From the NCBI GenBank assembly GCA_964449305.1, contig CAYUYM010000144.1:1-8787 (forward strand): a stretch of 8,787 bases of DNA, written 5' to 3'. Source of the stretch: CAYUYM01 sp964449305. Its GTDB lineage: Bacteria; Bacteroidota; Ignavibacteria; SZUA-365; CAYQST01. Under the pieces are notes generated by a model. It worked only from the letters and a program-made list of their open reading frames with translations. It had not been told where the DNA came from and searched no databases. The stretch's first letter is position 1. The number at the start of each line of letters is the position of its first letter. Made by a program: the position numbers and the translations under genes. Positions 1 to 6,360 of this stretch are shown here, in pieces.

Positions 1-1647
1 CCTGCGGCGGAGTCCCAGTGTCGAGCCTTCATCGACAGTCATCCCGACGACAGCCGTGCAGTGGTGGCCCGCCTGTGGCTGGGCGAATGTGCCCGCACCA
101 CGGGCAACCATCGTGCCGCCAGAAGGCAATTCCAGTCACTGATGGGCACGGAGCACCCCACAGCGATCCGCATCGCCGCAGCCTGGGGGGATGCCGCGTG
201 CAGCCAGGCTCTCGGTCTGTACCGGGAGTCCTGCGAGCGCCTCGAGTCCCTCCGCAGCGACTTCCGGGGCCGTGTCAACGAGGTGGAGGTGACCTTCCGC
301 ATCGCCGAGCTGCATCAGACGCTGCGCAATCATGAGCTCGCCTCCGCGCAGTACCGTCTTGCAGCCGATGCCAGCGCCACGGCGGAGGATCTGATATACG
401 GAACGCTGCAATCCTCCTACTGCCTGTTTCTCGCTGGCAGCGCCTCGACAGCGATCAGTGCGTTGCGATCCGGGATGGCGAAGTACCCGTCACTTGCGAC
501 GAACGAGAAAATCCAGTATGGGCTGGGTTGGATGCTCCACTCGATCGGCGACCATGTCGGAGCGCGGACGGTGTTTCTTGAAGCGATCCGGAACCAACGC
601 TGCGGCACGCTGTGCTGGGATTTCCTCGCCGCCGCCGCGGCATCCGATCTCGCCCTGGGCAACACCGAGGACGCCCTCTCCGGCTTCACGCTCGCCGCGG
701 ATTCCGGACGCACCGCCGGCTGCGTCCTCGCCTCCCTCGCCGGGCAGGCGCAGTGCCACATTCTCCGTGGCGATGCCGAGGCGGCGCAATCGGTCACCAC
801 AGTCTGGATCGACCATCATGCCTCCTCACCGGTGTTGAGCGATGTGATGTATGCGGAGGCACAGCGGGGACTGGAGGAACAGGATTTTGCTGGCGTCAAC
901 CGGCTTGTGGACCGCTGGCGGAAGCTCGACATCCAGCATCCGCTGAGGCAGGATTTCGCCCTGACCCAGGCCCGGGCCTTGAAAGCCCTCGGGCGAACCG
1001 ATGAAGCACTCACCATGCTGGAACGCGGCAGCACCATGAATCCCGCTTCACCGACAGCGCTGACCTGTGACATCGTGCGCGCGGAGATTGCTTACGAGGG
1101 ACAGGATCGGCGATCAGCCCTGGACCAGTGCACGTCCATGCTGGAATCGTTGCGCTTCAAGGATCGCAAGGCCGAGATCCTCCTGTTGCGCGGCAGGATC
1201 CACGCGACCAACCGCCAGACCGACAGCGCGCTCGCCGATTTCGCCTCCTCTTCGCAGGCAGATCCAGGCGGCCGTTTCGACTTCCTCGCCCGCATTGAGA
1301 CGGCGCGCATGAAGGCGCAGACGGGTGACCCGCAGAGCGCAACCGCGGAGCTTCTGGCCATCGCCCACGAGCGGCAGGATGCCATTGGCGCATCAGCGCT
1401 GGCGCTTGCTGTCGAGGTCCTGTACAAGAGCTGCAGCTTCGACGAGGCCGACAAGGTGTGCACCCGGGCAGTCAGGGAACTTCAGGAACATCCGCAGGCC
1501 CTGCGTCGCGTGATGTTGATCCAGGGCAGGCTCTTCGAGCAGCGGGAAAATCCGTCGAAGGCAGGCAGCGTGTACCAATCCATCATCACGCGCTTCCCCG
1601 GCTCCCCCGAGGCCTTCGAAGCCCAGTCACGCATCAAGGATCTGTGA
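1..1647 (+). CDS. TPR-repeat protein, 5' end outside the window
   Basis: The frame is open from the first base, so the gene begins upstream; 548 residues are visible. The protein is almost entirely helical and built from degenerate tetratricopeptide repeats about 34-40 residues apart, recognisable by recurring helix pairs such as ALGRTDEALTMLERG and a final unit reading YQSIITRFPGSPEAFEAQSRI. That last form is typical of TPRs in envelope scaffold proteins (YbgF/BamD-like repeats). No catalytic motif is visible. TPR arrays are protein-binding scaffolds, and the obvious candidate partner is the outer-membrane barrel encoded next, whose start codon overlaps this stop by one base. The missing N-terminus would show whether there is a signal peptide, so location is undetermined. 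The visible part has 13 cysteines, which is many for a periplasmic protein, whereas the mature barrel next door has none. The TPR fold is well supported; the role is not. Confidence 0.85.
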   Translation, partial: PAAESQCRAFIDSHPDDSRAVVARLWLGECARTTGNHRAARRQFQSLMGTEHPTAIRIAAAWGDAACSQALGLYRESCERLESLRSDFRGRVNEVEVTFRIAELHQTLRNHELASAQYRLAADASATAEDLIYGTLQSSYCLFLAGSASTAISALRSGMAKYPSLATNEKIQYGLGWMLHSIGDHVGARTVFLEAIRNQRCGTLCWDFLAAAAASDLALGNTEDALSGFTLAADSGRTAGCVLASLAGQAQCHILRGDAEAAQSVTTVWIDHHASSPVLSDVMYAEAQRGLEEQDFAGVNRLVDRWRKLDIQHPLRQDFALTQARALKALGRTDEALTMLERGSTMNPASPTALTCDIVRAEIAYEGQDRRSALDQCTSMLESLRFKDRKAEILLLRGRIHATNRQTDSALADFASSSQADPGGRFDFLARIETARMKAQTGDPQSATAELLAIAHERQDAIGASALALAVEVLYKSCSFDEADKVCTRAVRELQEHPQALRRVMLIQGRLFEQRENPSKAGSVYQSIITRFPGSPEAFEAQSRIKDL

Positions 1648-1649
1648 TG
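1636..1649 (+). promoter_or_regulatory. Ribosome binding site and TGATG start-stop overlap for the barrel gene
   Basis: AAGGA at 1636-1640 lies six bases before the ATG at 1647, and the TPR gene's TGA (1645-1647) shares its last base with that ATG. This decides the start of the barrel gene against an in-frame extension open from 1458, because translation from here begins directly with a Sec signal peptide. The arrangement suggests translational coupling of the two genes. Confidence 0.75.
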
Positions 1650-3344
1650 ACCACACGGCGCCTTCTCCCGATCGTCCTCTGTCTGCTCGCCATGTTCGGA
1701 TATCAGCGAGCGAGCGGCCAGCGCTCCCCCGACGATCGCCTCCGGCAGGGAACGGCGGTGGTGCCGCTTCAACCACTTGTCTTTCTCCCTGCGGACTCCC
1801 TGCGACTTCGCGGCTTCACCCCGCCGCTGCCGGTGTTCGTGTTCGATTCCACGTATCGCCGCCAGCCGCTTCTCCGCATGAAGGACGAACTCCCCGGTCT
1901 GACGCGACTCACCTCCCCCATCCATCCGGATCCACTTGCCGGCAATGGCACCACGATTCTGGGGCAGGCCTCGCTCGGCAGCTTCATGACGACGGATGTC
2001 GGTCTCCGCGCGGGTGTTTCACGCCCACACTTCGATGCCACGGCACGCTTCGGCTACACGCACAGCCTGGGGCACGTCACCGATGCAGATCATACCGACA
2101 TGTCCTTCGCTGCGACAGGCATGGCCTGGCTTCCCAACGACATCGCCCCTCTGCTCGCACGCTCCCTCGTCTCCGGTGCGGTTGTTCTTCAGACATCGGA
2201 CTATATGCAGTACGGCAACCGGCTGCAACGACATCTGCCGGACGTCACCGCGCGACGCAACGCCACGGAGGCGGCCGTCAGTGTCGGTCTCGATTCGCGC
2301 CGCAACAACACCGCGGATTATCAGGTCCGCCTTGATGTGAACCACCTTCTGTTGAACGACGATCTCATCGCGCTGCCATCAAGGATCACCTTTGGCCAAG
2401 TCCGCATGACGGAGACCTGGTACGGGCTTGTGGGCAGCACCACGGCCTGGCTTTTCGATCAACTTCTTGACATCGACGCCCGCCTGCAGTTCGGGTCCCG
2501 TTGGATGGCCGACGAAACAAAGAGCAATCCCATGTTCATGCGCATCCAGGCTGCAGGGCGGTACGACATCCAGGAGCAGTTTCATCTTGACTATGCACTC
2601 GGGATGTACCTGTACCGCGGAACGAATGAGAAACAGAATTTCCGCGTCACCCCCACCTTCTCCCTCACCTACCAATACACCGATGGGCTGGCATTCTTCG
2701 CCGAGGCGGGATCACGTGTGGAGCGGGTGACGCATGCGGACCTGCTGCTGCGCAATCCGTATCTGATGGCGGGCGCGGAGTACACGCACATCGACATCCC
2801 GATCGAGGTGCGGATCGGATCCGTGCTGGACATGCGCCCGGGGCTTGCAGGCGAGGTTTCCGCCTTCTACCGACTGGCCTCGCATCTTCCGTATTTCACG
2901 CAGCTTGCCCCGCCATTGGAGCGGCAGTGGATTGTCGCCTCGGAGGGGATCACCAGCATCACCGGCGTGCGTGCGATGGGCAGTGTCCAGGACGACGATG
3001 TCGGGCGCATCACCGGGACGGTGACGTTGCAGACCGCGTACAATGACGTCCGCGAGGCGGCGCCCACGTACTTCCCCGCCCTGACCATGGACATCGACTG
3101 GACGCGTGATCTCCCGCTCGGTTTTGTCGCGGAGGCGCATGTGCAATACCTGAGCGCCCGCCCGGCAGGGCGCGACGACCTTCCCGGCGTGATGCTCATG
3201 GATGTGGCCGTGGAGTATCGGCTCAACACACCATTCACGCTCCGGTTTGCCGTGACCAATGTGTTCGACGCGGAATGGCAGGAGTGGCGTGGATACGATG
3301 CCCTCCCGGCCATGGCGGCGCTCGGACTGAGGTTCAGATTCTGA
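1647..3344 (+). CDS. Plugless TonB-receptor-like outer-membrane beta-barrel protein
   Basis: A predicted 565-residue exported protein. Residues 1-24 form a Sec signal peptide (two arginines, a hydrophobic core LLPIVLCLLAMF, then ASG before Q25). Residues 25-100 are a proline-rich stretch without a recognisable plug or TonB box. From about residue 102 to the end the sequence alternates polar and apolar residues as transmembrane beta-strands do, with tyrosine- and tryptophan-rich girdles. The last 34 residues resemble the end of TonB-dependent receptors (TNVFDAEWQEWRGY, then strand ALGLRFRF), and the terminal Phe is the usual BAM recognition signal. A GYTHSLGHV stretch (136-144) and SDYMQYGNR (184-192) recall plugless TonB-like barrels that I remember being encoded after TPR proteins in Bacteroidota; that is from memory and not searched. 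Without a plug, active TonB-driven uptake is unlikely. Possible roles are an export channel, an outer-membrane anchor or a structural protein working with the TPR partner. The mature part has no cysteine. Confidence 0.82.
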   Translation: MTTRRLLPIVLCLLAMFGYQRASGQRSPDDRLRQGTAVVPLQPLVFLPADSLRLRGFTPPLPVFVFDSTYRRQPLLRMKDELPGLTRLTSPIHPDPLAGNGTTILGQASLGSFMTTDVGLRAGVSRPHFDATARFGYTHSLGHVTDADHTDMSFAATGMAWLPNDIAPLLARSLVSGAVVLQTSDYMQYGNRLQRHLPDVTARRNATEAAVSVGLDSRRNNTADYQVRLDVNHLLLNDDLIALPSRITFGQVRMTETWYGLVGSTTAWLFDQLLDIDARLQFGSRWMADETKSNPMFMRIQAAGRYDIQEQFHLDYALGMYLYRGTNEKQNFRVTPTFSLTYQYTDGLAFFAEAGSRVERVTHADLLLRNPYLMAGAEYTHIDIPIEVRIGSVLDMRPGLAGEVSAFYRLASHLPYFTQLAPPLERQWIVASEGITSITGVRAMGSVQDDDVGRITGTVTLQTAYNDVREAAPTYFPALTMDIDWTRDLPLGFVAEAHVQYLSARPAGRDDLPGVMLMDVAVEYRLNTPFTLRFAVTNVFDAEWQEWRGYDALPAMAALGLRFRF

Positions 3345-3574
3345 TGCGGACATCGACACCATCGCCGTCTGCTCGCACCGCATTGCCACCCGGCGATGCG
3401 GCGGCCGTTGCGGCCCACATCCGCCGATGCATCGAGCGTTCCACCGGTCTGGTGAATGTCGTGGAGCTGTTTCGTGAGATCAACGGCGAGAGGACGGGCA
3501 ATGGATCGTCAGTCGACAATCAGCGCCGCATCGCCGACATCATCCACCGTGGTTCCGGCGGGCAGGAGATCTGA
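3344..3574 (+). CDS. Small hypothetical protein (76 aa), coupled to the barrel gene
   Basis: I do not recognise this family. The ATG at 3344 uses the last base of the barrel gene's TGA (TGATG), the same junction type as the preceding gene pair, and TGAGG at 3328-3332 could serve as a ribosome binding site. An in-frame ATG at 3275 would add 23 residues but would overlap the barrel gene by 70 bases, so the coupled start is preferred. The product has a Pro/Ser/Thr-rich N-terminus (1-17), a helix around 18-50 (AAHIRRCIERSTGLVNVVEL), a Gly/Ser turn (51-56) and a second helix (58-69, DNQRRIADIIHR). It has no signal peptide or membrane segment, so it is probably cytoplasmic and slightly basic. Two amphipathic helices could form a small binding module or a helix-turn-helix-like unit, but no such motif is convincing. 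Coupling and an intact frame suggest a real gene; function is unknown. Confidence 0.55.
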   Translation: MRTSTPSPSARTALPPGDAAAVAAHIRRCIERSTGLVNVVELFREINGERTGNGSSVDNQRRIADIIHRGSGGQEI

Positions 3575-3588
3575 TCTCATTCCGCCCG
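3559..3588. repeat. Palindrome spanning the convergent stop codons
   Basis: An inner perfect stem GAGAT (3566-3570) / ATCTC (3574-3578) with a three-base loop is enclosed by CGGGC (3559-3563) / GCCCG (3584-3588). The stop codons of the two converging genes (3572-3574 on + and 3577-3579 on -) lie inside it. It could act as a two-way transcription terminator or slow both transcripts, but no run of T follows on either side, so a classical intrinsic terminator is not supported. Confidence 0.35.
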
Positions 3589-3879
3589 GGCTGGAGAGTG
3601 ACTGTCGGCCCTGCGCCAGAAATACAGCGAATACAGGATGAGTTCCAGGATGGTGACCACCAGAAGCGACAGCGTGTCGCTGTCGAGCCAGACGCCGAAG
3701 CCCTTGGGCGGCAACAGGACCTTCACCAGAAAGCCGGCAATGGTCCAGCCGACCGAGAAGATGATGCTCACGAACAGGATGTTGATGAAGCCCTCGGAAA
3801 CCTTGTGATCGACGCAGCCTTTCGCGAACACGTAGACGACGGCAATCACATGAAGGGTGAAGATGAAGATGGCGATCAT
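3577..3879 (-). CDS. Small membrane protein with three helices (100 aa), coupled to the sugar transferase
   Basis: I do not recognise the family. The frame stays open far upstream (to 4464), but that extension only reads the sugar-transferase gene in the wrong frame. The true start is taken as the ATG at 3879, two bases after that gene's stop (TGATCATG), with AAGGA twelve bases upstream. The product has three hydrophobic segments: 2-19 (IAIFIFTLHVIAVVYVF), 31-54 (FINILFVSIIFSVGWTIAGF) and 69-87 (TLSLLVVTILELILYSLYF). Short charged loops separate them (KGCVDHKVSEG; LLPPKGFGVWLD), and the tail is basic then polar (WRRADSHSPARAE). It therefore sits in the inner membrane. Its place directly after a membrane-bound phosphoglycosyl transferase suggests an accessory or stabilising subunit, or a small function in the same glycan pathway. 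That role is inferred from position only. Confidence 0.68.
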   Translation of the reverse strand: MIAIFIFTLHVIAVVYVFAKGCVDHKVSEGFINILFVSIIFSVGWTIAGFLVKVLLPPKGFGVWLDSDTLSLLVVTILELILYSLYFWRRADSHSPARAE

Positions 3880-3881
3880 GA

Positions 3882-5294
3882 TCAGTATGCGTCCTTGCCA
3901 AATGTCACAGCCTGAATGGTCTTGAAGATGATGCGGATGTCGAACTTCATGGACCAGTTTTCGATGTAGTAAATGTCGTACTTCGTGCGCTCCGAGATGG
4001 GAGCCTCGCCGCGTAGCCCGTTCACCTGCGCCCATCCGGTGAGTCCCGCCTTCATGCGATGGCGTTCCAGATACTTCGGGACGTAGTTCTGAAACTGTTG
4101 AACGAAGACCGGCCTTTCCGGGCGCGGGCCGACAACACTCATCTCCCCGAGGAGGACGTTGAGGAACTGCGGGATCTCGTCGAACGACGTGCGACGCAGG
4201 AAGCGCCCGATCCGAGTGACGCGTGGATCGTTCTTCCGTGTCCAGGTCGGGCCCGTCTCCTGCTCGGCATCGACGGCCATGGTGCGGAATTTGAAGAGGT
4301 CGAATTCCCTGTTGTCGAGACCGATGCGGCGCTGGGTGTAAAAGATGGGGCGACCGGAATCGAGCAGGATGAGAAGCGAGACGATGGCGCACATCGGCGC
4401 GGTGAGGATGAGGACGATGCTGCTGAAGACCAGATCGAATGCACGCTTTGAGATGCGATTCCATGTGGTCAGCGGCACATCCTTCACGGAGATGAAGGGG
4501 ATACCGAATGCCTCGGCGATCTGGATCCGTGAGGAGATGGCGCCGAGGAATTCAGGTTGGAGCAGGATCTGGATGCTTTTCCCCGTGAGATCGTCGAGGA
4601 TCCTGTCCATGAGATTGGTTTCCGCATTTGTCAGGCAGATGAGCAGCGCCTCGATGCGGTACTCCTCCACAAGGTGCGGAATGTCCGCCACGCGACCGAG
4701 GCGGGGTGCAGCCACCGACTCGATCCGTTCGTCGGCGTTTGTCACGTAGCCGACGAGGTTGTAGCCGTTGGTCGGCTGGTAGTGGATTTTGACGGCCAGG
4801 TTGTTTGCGAGGATGTTCGCACCGACGATCAGCACATTTTTCAGCTCGCGCCTGCGGCGATAGAGCTGCTGTTCATACAGGATGACGACGAGCCGGAAGA
4901 GAAAGATGAATGCGATGGAGAACACCCAGATAAGCACGAACACCACGCGCGAATAACTGAAGGCCCGGTAGAAGAAGGCCGCGCTCATCACCAGGAGCAT
5001 GCCCATGGAGACCACGCGAATCACCTGAAACAGTTCGAGGCTCAAATCGATGGTGCGGCGGACCTTGTACACCTGCCGGAGTTTGAACATCCGAAGCCAG
5101 AACGGAATCATGATCAGCGCCCCCATCACGTAGGCATCGAGCGGCGGGATGCCCTCCATCGCCGGGACGAAGTACGTGAAGGAGTTGCTGAACCGGAAAT
5201 GGTAGGCAACAACGAACGCCCCCAGGATGGCGATGGCATCGAGGGCCACCATCAGGAAGGGAATGAGGAGATCGTTGCGTCGCGGTCGGGCCAT
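3882..5294 (-). CDS. Polyprenyl-phosphate sugar-1-phosphate transferase (exopolysaccharide initiating enzyme)
   Basis: This enzyme family transfers a sugar 1-phosphate from a UDP-sugar to undecaprenyl phosphate at the inner membrane, the first step of exopolysaccharide, capsule or O-antigen repeat-unit assembly. The 470-residue product has the full WcaJ/WbaP-like layout: four N-terminal helices (about 10-31, 53-71, 90-107, 115-139), a Rossmann-like CoA-binding-type domain (about 151-270, starting LKNVLIVGANILANNLAVKI), and a C-terminal bacterial sugar-transferase domain. The latter shows the re-entrant helix with Pro300 (RAFDLVFSSIVLILTAPM), FDLFKFRTM (331-339), the catalytic Asp-Glu pair D372-E373 in SFDEIPQFLNV, MSVVGPRPE (385-393) and GLTGWAQVNGLRGE (417-430). 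The ATG at 5294 places the first helix at the usual distance; an in-frame start at 5408 would add 38 residues unlike the family. The substrate (glucose, galactose or other) cannot be told from sequence. A small membrane protein follows after two bases. The upstream region carries a Bacteroidota-type promoter match. Confidence 0.95.
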   Translation of the reverse strand: MARPRRNDLLIPFLMVALDAIAILGAFVVAYHFRFSNSFTYFVPAMEGIPPLDAYVMGALIMIPFWLRMFKLRQVYKVRRTIDLSLELFQVIRVVSMGMLLVMSAAFFYRAFSYSRVVFVLIWVFSIAFIFLFRLVVILYEQQLYRRRRELKNVLIVGANILANNLAVKIHYQPTNGYNLVGYVTNADERIESVAAPRLGRVADIPHLVEEYRIEALLICLTNAETNLMDRILDDLTGKSIQILLQPEFLGAISSRIQIAEAFGIPFISVKDVPLTTWNRISKRAFDLVFSSIVLILTAPMCAIVSLLILLDSGRPIFYTQRRIGLDNREFDLFKFRTMAVDAEQETGPTWTRKNDPRVTRIGRFLRRTSFDEIPQFLNVLLGEMSVVGPRPERPVFVQQFQNYVPKYLERHRMKAGLTGWAQVNGLRGEAPISERTKYDIYYIENWSMKFDIRIIFKTIQAVTFGKDAY

Positions 5295-5341
5295 GGAGTC
5301 GGGCTGGTGATTGGGGGTGCTGGAGACGCACGTGGCAGCGA

Positions 5342-5373
5342 TAAAAATAGGGCGTCCGGAAGCGAACACCAAA
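5342..5373 (-). promoter_or_regulatory. Bacteroidota-type promoter candidate for the sugar transferase
   Basis: Read on the minus strand, TTTG (5373-5370) is followed after exactly 20 bases by TATTTTTA (5349-5342). This matches the Bacteroidota housekeeping promoter (TTTG, 19-21 nt, TAnnTTTG) except for the final base. Transcription would begin near 5336 and leave a leader of about 40 bases before the ATG at 5294. The region around it is GC-rich, so this AT-rich block stands out. Confidence 0.5.
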
Positions 5374-5401
5374 ACCCGCCCGCATCGTGGCCGGTGTTTC
5401 G
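5363..5401. repeat. Imperfect inverted repeat overlapping the sugar-transferase promoter
   Basis: CGAACACC (5363-5370) and GGTGTTTCG (5393-5401) are inverted copies apart from one extra T, with 22 bases between. The left arm covers the last base of the candidate -33 element of the leftward promoter, and the right arm lies near the expected -33 position of the rightward one. It could be a regulator binding site controlling both directions; chance is not excluded. Confidence 0.35.
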
Positions 5402-5425
5402 ATTCCAATGACGAGGATTTCTGCG

Positions 5426-5433
5426 TACCTTTG
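5426..5433 (+). promoter_or_regulatory. Bacteroidota-type -7 element candidate for uppP
   Basis: TACCTTTG matches the TAnnTTTG consensus exactly. The expected upstream TTTG is missing: at the right distance (about 5401-5406) the sequence is GATTCC, so the -33 element is weak at best. It would give a leader of about 70 bases before the ATG at 5513. It may be the promoter for uppP and the genes behind it. Confidence 0.4.
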
Positions 5434-5434
5434 G

Positions 5435-5477
5435 GACATCCGGACCGTTGTCAGCAGTTGCCTCGCGTGACATCCGG
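5435..5477 (+). repeat. Direct repeat GACATCCGG in the uppP leader
   Basis: Two identical 9-base copies lie at 5435-5443 and 5469-5477, 34 bases apart start to start, just downstream of the candidate -7 element. They might be paired binding sites for a regulator. The motif is short, so chance duplication in GC-rich DNA is possible. Confidence 0.3.
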
Positions 5478-5512
5478 TCGCCCCCACCACCACACCTCGA
5501 AACGGGTTGACG

Positions 5513-6334
5513 ATGACGACATTCCAGGCCATCATCTACGGCATCATCCAGGGATTGACCGAGTTCCTTCCGATCAGCAGCACGGCACACATCCGCATCG
5601 TTCCGGCCTTCTTCGGCTGGGCCGACCCCGGAGCCGGCTTCACCGCCATCACGCAGATCGGGACGCTCATTGCCGTGCTCGTGTATTTCCGCCACGACAT
5701 ACTCCGCATGACACGGGCCGGCATCGTTTCCGCCATCCATCTGCGACCGATGGAGACGCCGGATTCGCGCATGGCCTGGTACATCGGCATCGGCACCATC
5801 CCCATCGTCATTGCCGGCCTGGCATTCAAGACCGCCATCGAGACCACGCTGCGGTCGCTGTACGTCATCTCCGCCACTCTCATCATCCTGGCCCTTGTGC
5901 TCTGGCTGGCCGAGGTGGTGTCCAAACGTCGGCGCAGGGCCGCGGACGCGACGTTGCGTGACGCCCTGCTCATCGGCATCGGCCAGGCGTGTGCGCTCAT
6001 CCCTGGCGTGTCACGATCCGGCATCACCATCACCACGGGGCTCTTCATGCACTTCACACGCGAGGATGCGGCACGCTTCTCCTTTCTCCTCAGCATCCCC
6101 TCCGTGCTGTTGAGCGGCGTGTATCAGCTCTGGTCGTTGCGACACGAGCTCGGGAGTGGACTGGGGATCGACCTGGTGATCGCCGTAATCGTCTCCGGGA
6201 TCGTCGGATACGCATCCATCGAATTCCTTCTCCGCTACCTGCGCACACGAAGCTCGGCCATCTTCATCATCTACAGAATTGCGCTCGGAATCGTTATCTT
6301 GATCCTGCTTGGCCGCGGCATCCTTCACCCCTGA
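5513..6334 (+). CDS. uppP: Undecaprenyl-pyrophosphate phosphatase UppP (BacA family)
   Basis: UppP removes one phosphate from undecaprenyl pyrophosphate and so recycles the lipid carrier used for peptidoglycan and surface polysaccharides; loss or gain of it changes bacitracin sensitivity in known species. The 273-residue product has the family's usual length and both signature motifs. The first is QGLTEFLPISSTAH (13-26), with Glu17 and His26 matching E. coli Glu21 and His30. The second is PGVSRSGITITTGLF (164-178), with Ser167 and Arg168 matching the catalytic Ser173-Arg174 pair. Hydrophobic helices fill the rest, in keeping with a polytopic inner-membrane protein. The ATG at 5513 is chosen; a TTG two codons upstream (5507) is the only close alternative. 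It is transcribed away from the sugar transferase, which consumes the same lipid carrier. holA starts 26 bases downstream, so the two are probably cotranscribed. Confidence 0.96.
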   Translation: MTTFQAIIYGIIQGLTEFLPISSTAHIRIVPAFFGWADPGAGFTAITQIGTLIAVLVYFRHDILRMTRAGIVSAIHLRPMETPDSRMAWYIGIGTIPIVIAGLAFKTAIETTLRSLYVISATLIILALVLWLAEVVSKRRRRAADATLRDALLIGIGQACALIPGVSRSGITITTGLFMHFTREDAARFSFLLSIPSVLLSGVYQLWSLRHELGSGLGIDLVIAVIVSGIVGYASIEFLLRYLRTRSSAIFIIYRIALGIVILILLGRGILHP

Positions 6335-6360
6335 CCTTCTGCACCCGCCACCCATCGCCC

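Larger units (their letters stand above)
5295..5512. promoter_or_regulatory. Divergent promoter region between the sugar transferase and uppP
   Basis: This 218-bp stretch is the only substantial non-coding DNA in the window. It separates two divergently transcribed genes that both act on the undecaprenyl phosphate pool. It holds a promoter-like element on each strand, an imperfect inverted repeat and a 9-bp direct repeat, listed separately. Neither start has a strong Shine-Dalgarno sequence. No coding sequence is supported in it. Confidence 0.7.

Noticed and set aside
1458..1646. N-terminal extension of the barrel gene
   Set aside because: It overlaps the end of the TPR gene in another frame and would bury the signal peptide. 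The ATG at 1647 has a good ribosome binding site.
1647..1721. Twin-arginine (Tat) signal at the barrel N-terminus
   Set aside because: There is an RR pair but no S/T-R-R-x-F-L-K motif. A beta-barrel precursor is exported unfolded by Sec.
2712..3418. Minus-strand open frames of 225 and 183 codons opposite the barrel gene
   Set aside because: They lie antisense to a well-supported barrel C-terminus, are rich in Arg, His and Ser, and show no recognisable domain or start signal.
3880..4464. N-terminal extension of the small membrane protein
   Set aside because: This part is the sugar-transferase gene read in another frame (rich in His, Arg and Pro). The hydrophobic protein begins only at the ATG at 3879.
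5295..5408. Upstream start for the sugar transferase
   Set aside because: It would add 38 residues unlike the family and run through the AT-rich promoter candidate.
4557..5411. Long + strand open frame (284 codons) opposite the sugar transferase
   Set aside because: The minus-strand reading is a clear WcaJ/WbaP-like enzyme along this whole stretch. The opposite product is rich in His, Glu and Asp without any domain, as expected of an antisense frame in GC-rich coding DNA.
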